Assembly: GCA_934597165.1 (NCBI GenBank)
Contig: CAKTQP010000047.1
Location: forward strand, 1-15,549
Length of the DNA stretch: 15,549 bases
Source of the DNA: an uncultured Oscillospiraceae bacterium
GTDB lineage: Bacteria > Bacillota > Clostridia > Oscillospirales > Oscillospiraceae
Reading direction: 5' to 3'
A model generated the notes under the pieces. That model had not been told where the DNA came from, did no database searches, and was given only the letters and a program-made list of their open reading frames with translations. A program made the position numbers and the translations under genes. Position 1 is the stretch's first letter. Every line of letters starts with the position of its first letter. Below are positions 14,195 to 15,549 of this stretch, one piece after another.

Positions 14195-14815
14195 ATGAGT
14201 AAGATGAAGAAATGCGACACCTGTGGCGCGGAGATCGCAGAGAGTGCCAAGCGATGCCCGGCCTGCGGGGCGAAGAATAAGAAACCCATCTACAAGCGCG
14301 TGTGGTTTTGGGTTTGTGTGGTGCTCGTCGTGCTTGGTGTCGTTGGTGGCAGCATGGGCAGTGGTGGAAACACAAATACGAATCCTGTCGATGGGGCAAC
14401 GTCAGGGAAGACGACGAGAGAGGCGCTGCCTGAGGATGACCCGTTCCAGGGAGCTTGTGGGATCAAAGCCTCCGCAAGCATGGGTGAGTCGGTCATCGGC
14501 TTCCCGGAGCTGACGGTTTCGATTGCCAACACAACAGAGAAAGAAATTTCGGCCATTCAGTTTTATGCCATCCCTTATGATGTCTACGGCGATGAGATCA
14601 CAGGGTGGACCAGTCAGAAAAATCTCTACACGGACGAGCCCATCAAGGCAGGAGCATCTGCCAAGGTGAACTACCAGTTGATCGAAGAGAGTGTCAAGAC
14701 AGTGAAACTGTACGTTTACAGTGTCTACTACGCTGATGGAACGGAATGGGGCGATAAGGACGCTTTCAAGTCGGAGATTTTGGAAAAGGGTGTACCCATC
14801 AACGTAACAGAATAA
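14195..14815 (+). CDS. Zinc-ribbon, single-pass membrane protein of unknown function
   Basis: A 206-residue protein with three parts. The first is an N-terminal zinc ribbon with C7, C10, C21 and C24 (CDTCG...CPACG). The second is a membrane helix at about residues 36-52 (VWFWVCVVLVVLGVVGG). After a Gly/Asn/Thr-rich linker comes a probably extracytoplasmic domain from about residue 80 (GFPELTVSIANTTEKEISAIQFYAIPYDVYGDEITGW, then VKTVKLYVYSVYYADGTEWGDK). The last part resembles small beta-sandwich domains of the DUF5780/FxLYD kind, though I cannot fix the family. A positive segment before the helix predicts the zinc ribbon is inside the cell. Ribosome site GAGAGGAG lies 7-8 bases upstream. It is divergent from, and probably controlled by, the XRE gene. 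It appears less GC-rich than the flanking housekeeping genes, which could mean later acquisition. No function is assigned. Confidence 0.85.
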   Translation: MSKMKKCDTCGAEIAESAKRCPACGAKNKKPIYKRVWFWVCVVLVVLGVVGGSMGSGGNTNTNPVDGATSGKTTREALPEDDPFQGACGIKASASMGESVIGFPELTVSIANTTEKEISAIQFYAIPYDVYGDEITGWTSQKNLYTDEPIKAGASAKVNYQLIEESVKTVKLYVYSVYYADGTEWGDKDAFKSEILEKGVPINVTE

Positions 14816-14823
14816 CAGGACGT

Positions 14824-14860
14824 GGAACCTCGCAGATATGTCATCTGCGAGGTTCCTTTT
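14824..14860 (+). terminator. Terminator after the zinc-ribbon gene
   Basis: GGAACCTCGCAGAT (14824-14837) pairs perfectly with ATCTGCGAGGTTCC (14843-14856) around a 5-base loop and is followed by TTTT. It closes the single-gene zinc-ribbon transcript. Confidence 0.93.
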
Positions 14861-14893
14861 GATCTGGCCGGAAACAAAATACATAAGATGGTA

Positions 14894-14922
14894 TTGTGTT
14901 GCGGGAAAGAATCCAGTACAAT
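14894..14922 (+). promoter_or_regulatory. Promoter of the FeoB-associated small protein gene
   Basis: TTGTGT (14894-14899), a 17-base spacer and TACAAT (14917-14922) lie just after the preceding terminator. RNA would start near 14929, about 34 bases before the ATG. The flanking sequence resembles the promoter before glmM, including a shared GGTATTG at the -35 end. Confidence 0.55.
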
Positions 14923-14962
14923 AGAATATACTGTATGAAAACAGAAAGGGGAGGTGAGCGCT

Positions 14963-15106
14963 ATGGTCGCGACCATCCTCATCGCCGCAGCGCTGGTGGG
15001 TTACAGTGTTTTTGTGGTCGTCCGGAAGGTGCAGCGGAGAAAAAACGGCTGCGGCGGTTGCTGCGGCTGTGGCAAGGGAAGCTGCCAAAAGAACAAAAAA
15101 CTTTGA
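14963..15106 (+). CDS. FeoB-associated Cys-rich membrane protein
   Basis: A 47-residue protein. A hydrophobic membrane helix covers residues 2-20 (VATILIAAALVGYSVFVVV), a basic stretch RKVQRRKN follows, then a Cys/Gly cluster CGGCCGCGKGSC with C30, C33, C34, C36 and C41. This organisation matches the small FeoB-associated Cys-rich membrane proteins normally encoded right after feoB, thought to help Fe(II) transfer or FeoB assembly. The ATG has GGGGAGGTGAG 5-10 bases upstream. Unusually it is separated from feoB by the regulator/zinc-ribbon pair, about 1.3 kb, and has its own promoter. It may be co-transcribed with glmM, whose start lies 77 bases downstream. Confidence 0.82.
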   Translation: MVATILIAAALVGYSVFVVVRKVQRRKNGCGGCCGCGKGSCQKNKKL

Positions 15107-15113
15107 ATTGGTA

Positions 15114-15142
15114 TTGCGCTGGAAGGCGGTATCTGATACAAT
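15114..15142 (+). promoter_or_regulatory. Possible promoter of glmM
   Basis: TTGCGC (15114-15119), a 17-base spacer and TACAAT (15137-15142) precede glmM by about 41 bases. The -35 match is modest, but the layout copies the promoter at 14894, including GGTATTG at the same offset. glmM could also be read from that upstream promoter. Confidence 0.5.
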
Positions 15143-15183
15143 TAAATTGACTTTTATGCACGGAATACAGGAGGTGCGCAAGT

Positions 15184-15549
15184 ATGGGAAAATATTTTGG
15201 TACGGATGGATTCCGCGGTGAAGCCAATGTGAACCTGATGCCGGAACACGCCTATCGGGTGGGCCGCTTCTTAGGCTGGTACTTCCGGAAGGAAGGCCAG
15301 GAGTGTCGGATCATCATCGGCAAGGATACCCGCCGTTCCGGCTATATGCTGGAGTACGCCCTGTCCGCCGGCGTGACCGCCTCTGGCGCCAACGCTTACC
15401 TGCTCCACGTGACCACCACTCCCAGCGTGTCCTATATCGCCCGGTCGGAACGGTTCGACTGCGGCATCATGATCTCCGCCAGCCACAACCCCTTCTACGA
15501 CAACGGCATCAAGCTGCTCAACGGCAAAGGGGAGAAGATGGAGCAGAGC
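15184..15549 (+). CDS. glmM: Phosphoglucosamine mutase GlmM, N-terminal part
   Basis: GlmM converts glucosamine-6-phosphate to glucosamine-1-phosphate in the cytoplasm, feeding UDP-GlcNAc and peptidoglycan synthesis. Only the first 122 residues are in the window; the gene continues past the right edge. The start MGKYFGTDGFRGEANV is the classic GlmM N terminus. The phosphoserine loop ISASHNP places the catalytic serine at residue 100, the usual position. IIIGKDTRRSGYMLE and DNGIKLLNGKGEKME are also typical. AGGAGGTG at 15169-15176 with 7 bases of spacing sets the start. A phosphomannomutase is less likely given the TDGFRG start and spacing. Confidence 0.93.
   Translation, partial: MGKYFGTDGFRGEANVNLMPEHAYRVGRFLGWYFRKEGQECRIIIGKDTRRSGYMLEYALSAGVTASGANAYLLHVTTTPSVSYIARSERFDCGIMISASHNPFYDNGIKLLNGKGEKMEQS

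Noticed and set aside
1..15549. CRISPR arrays, insertion sequences, tRNA or rRNA genes
   Set aside because: No regularly spaced repeats, transposase motifs, terminal inverted repeats, tRNA-like folds or rRNA stretches were seen.

Overview
The window looks like part of the chromosome of an anaerobic, spore-forming (or formerly spore-forming) Clostridia bacterium, most likely Oscillospirales/Oscillospiraceae. This rests on GC-rich Gram-positive style genes with strong AGGAGG ribosome sites, a YunB sporulation protein, the electron-bifurcating NfnAB transhydrogenase typical of anaerobes, and a FeoA/FeoB/Cys-rich small protein set. Nothing in the window names a species.

Layout: (1) At 1-145 two promoters point away from each other. 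The left one appears to drive an RNase P RNA gene (rnpB, minus strand, only its 5' end present). The right one drives a long plus-strand operon. (2) From 146 to 8620 there are seven tightly packed genes, with overlaps or gaps of at most 60 bases: murD (peptidoglycan precursor synthesis), three tandem M42 metallo-aminopeptidases, a PLP enzyme of the methionine gamma-lyase / 'aluminum resistance' family, yunB (sporulation) and ligA (NAD-dependent DNA ligase). (3) At 8621-9007 a gene-free stretch holds a strong promoter and a leader of about 250 bases with several hairpins. It precedes nfnA-nfnB (9008-11279), whose codon use marks them as highly expressed, and they end at a strong terminator. (4) feoA-feoB (ferrous iron uptake) follow at 11417-13673 and end at a terminator shared with a convergent gene. 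(5) A divergent pair lies at 13734-14815: an XRE-type regulator (minus) and a zinc-ribbon, single-pass membrane protein of unknown role (plus). They share a 122-base intergenic region with overlapping promoters and a 12-base direct repeat spaced 32 bases apart, probably the regulator's operator. (6) At 14963-15106 a 47-residue FeoB-associated cysteine-rich membrane protein has its own promoter. It is followed by glmM (phosphoglucosamine mutase), cut by the right edge.

How the genes fit together: murD and glmM serve peptidoglycan synthesis. The M42 cluster and the PLP enzyme fit peptide and amino-acid turnover. NfnAB links NADH, NADPH and ferredoxin pools. FeoA, FeoB and the Cys-rich protein form an Fe(II) uptake system that is split by the regulator/zinc-ribbon pair. 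The least explained parts are the regulator/zinc-ribbon module with its repeat operator, the structured leader before nfnA, and the triple M42 array.
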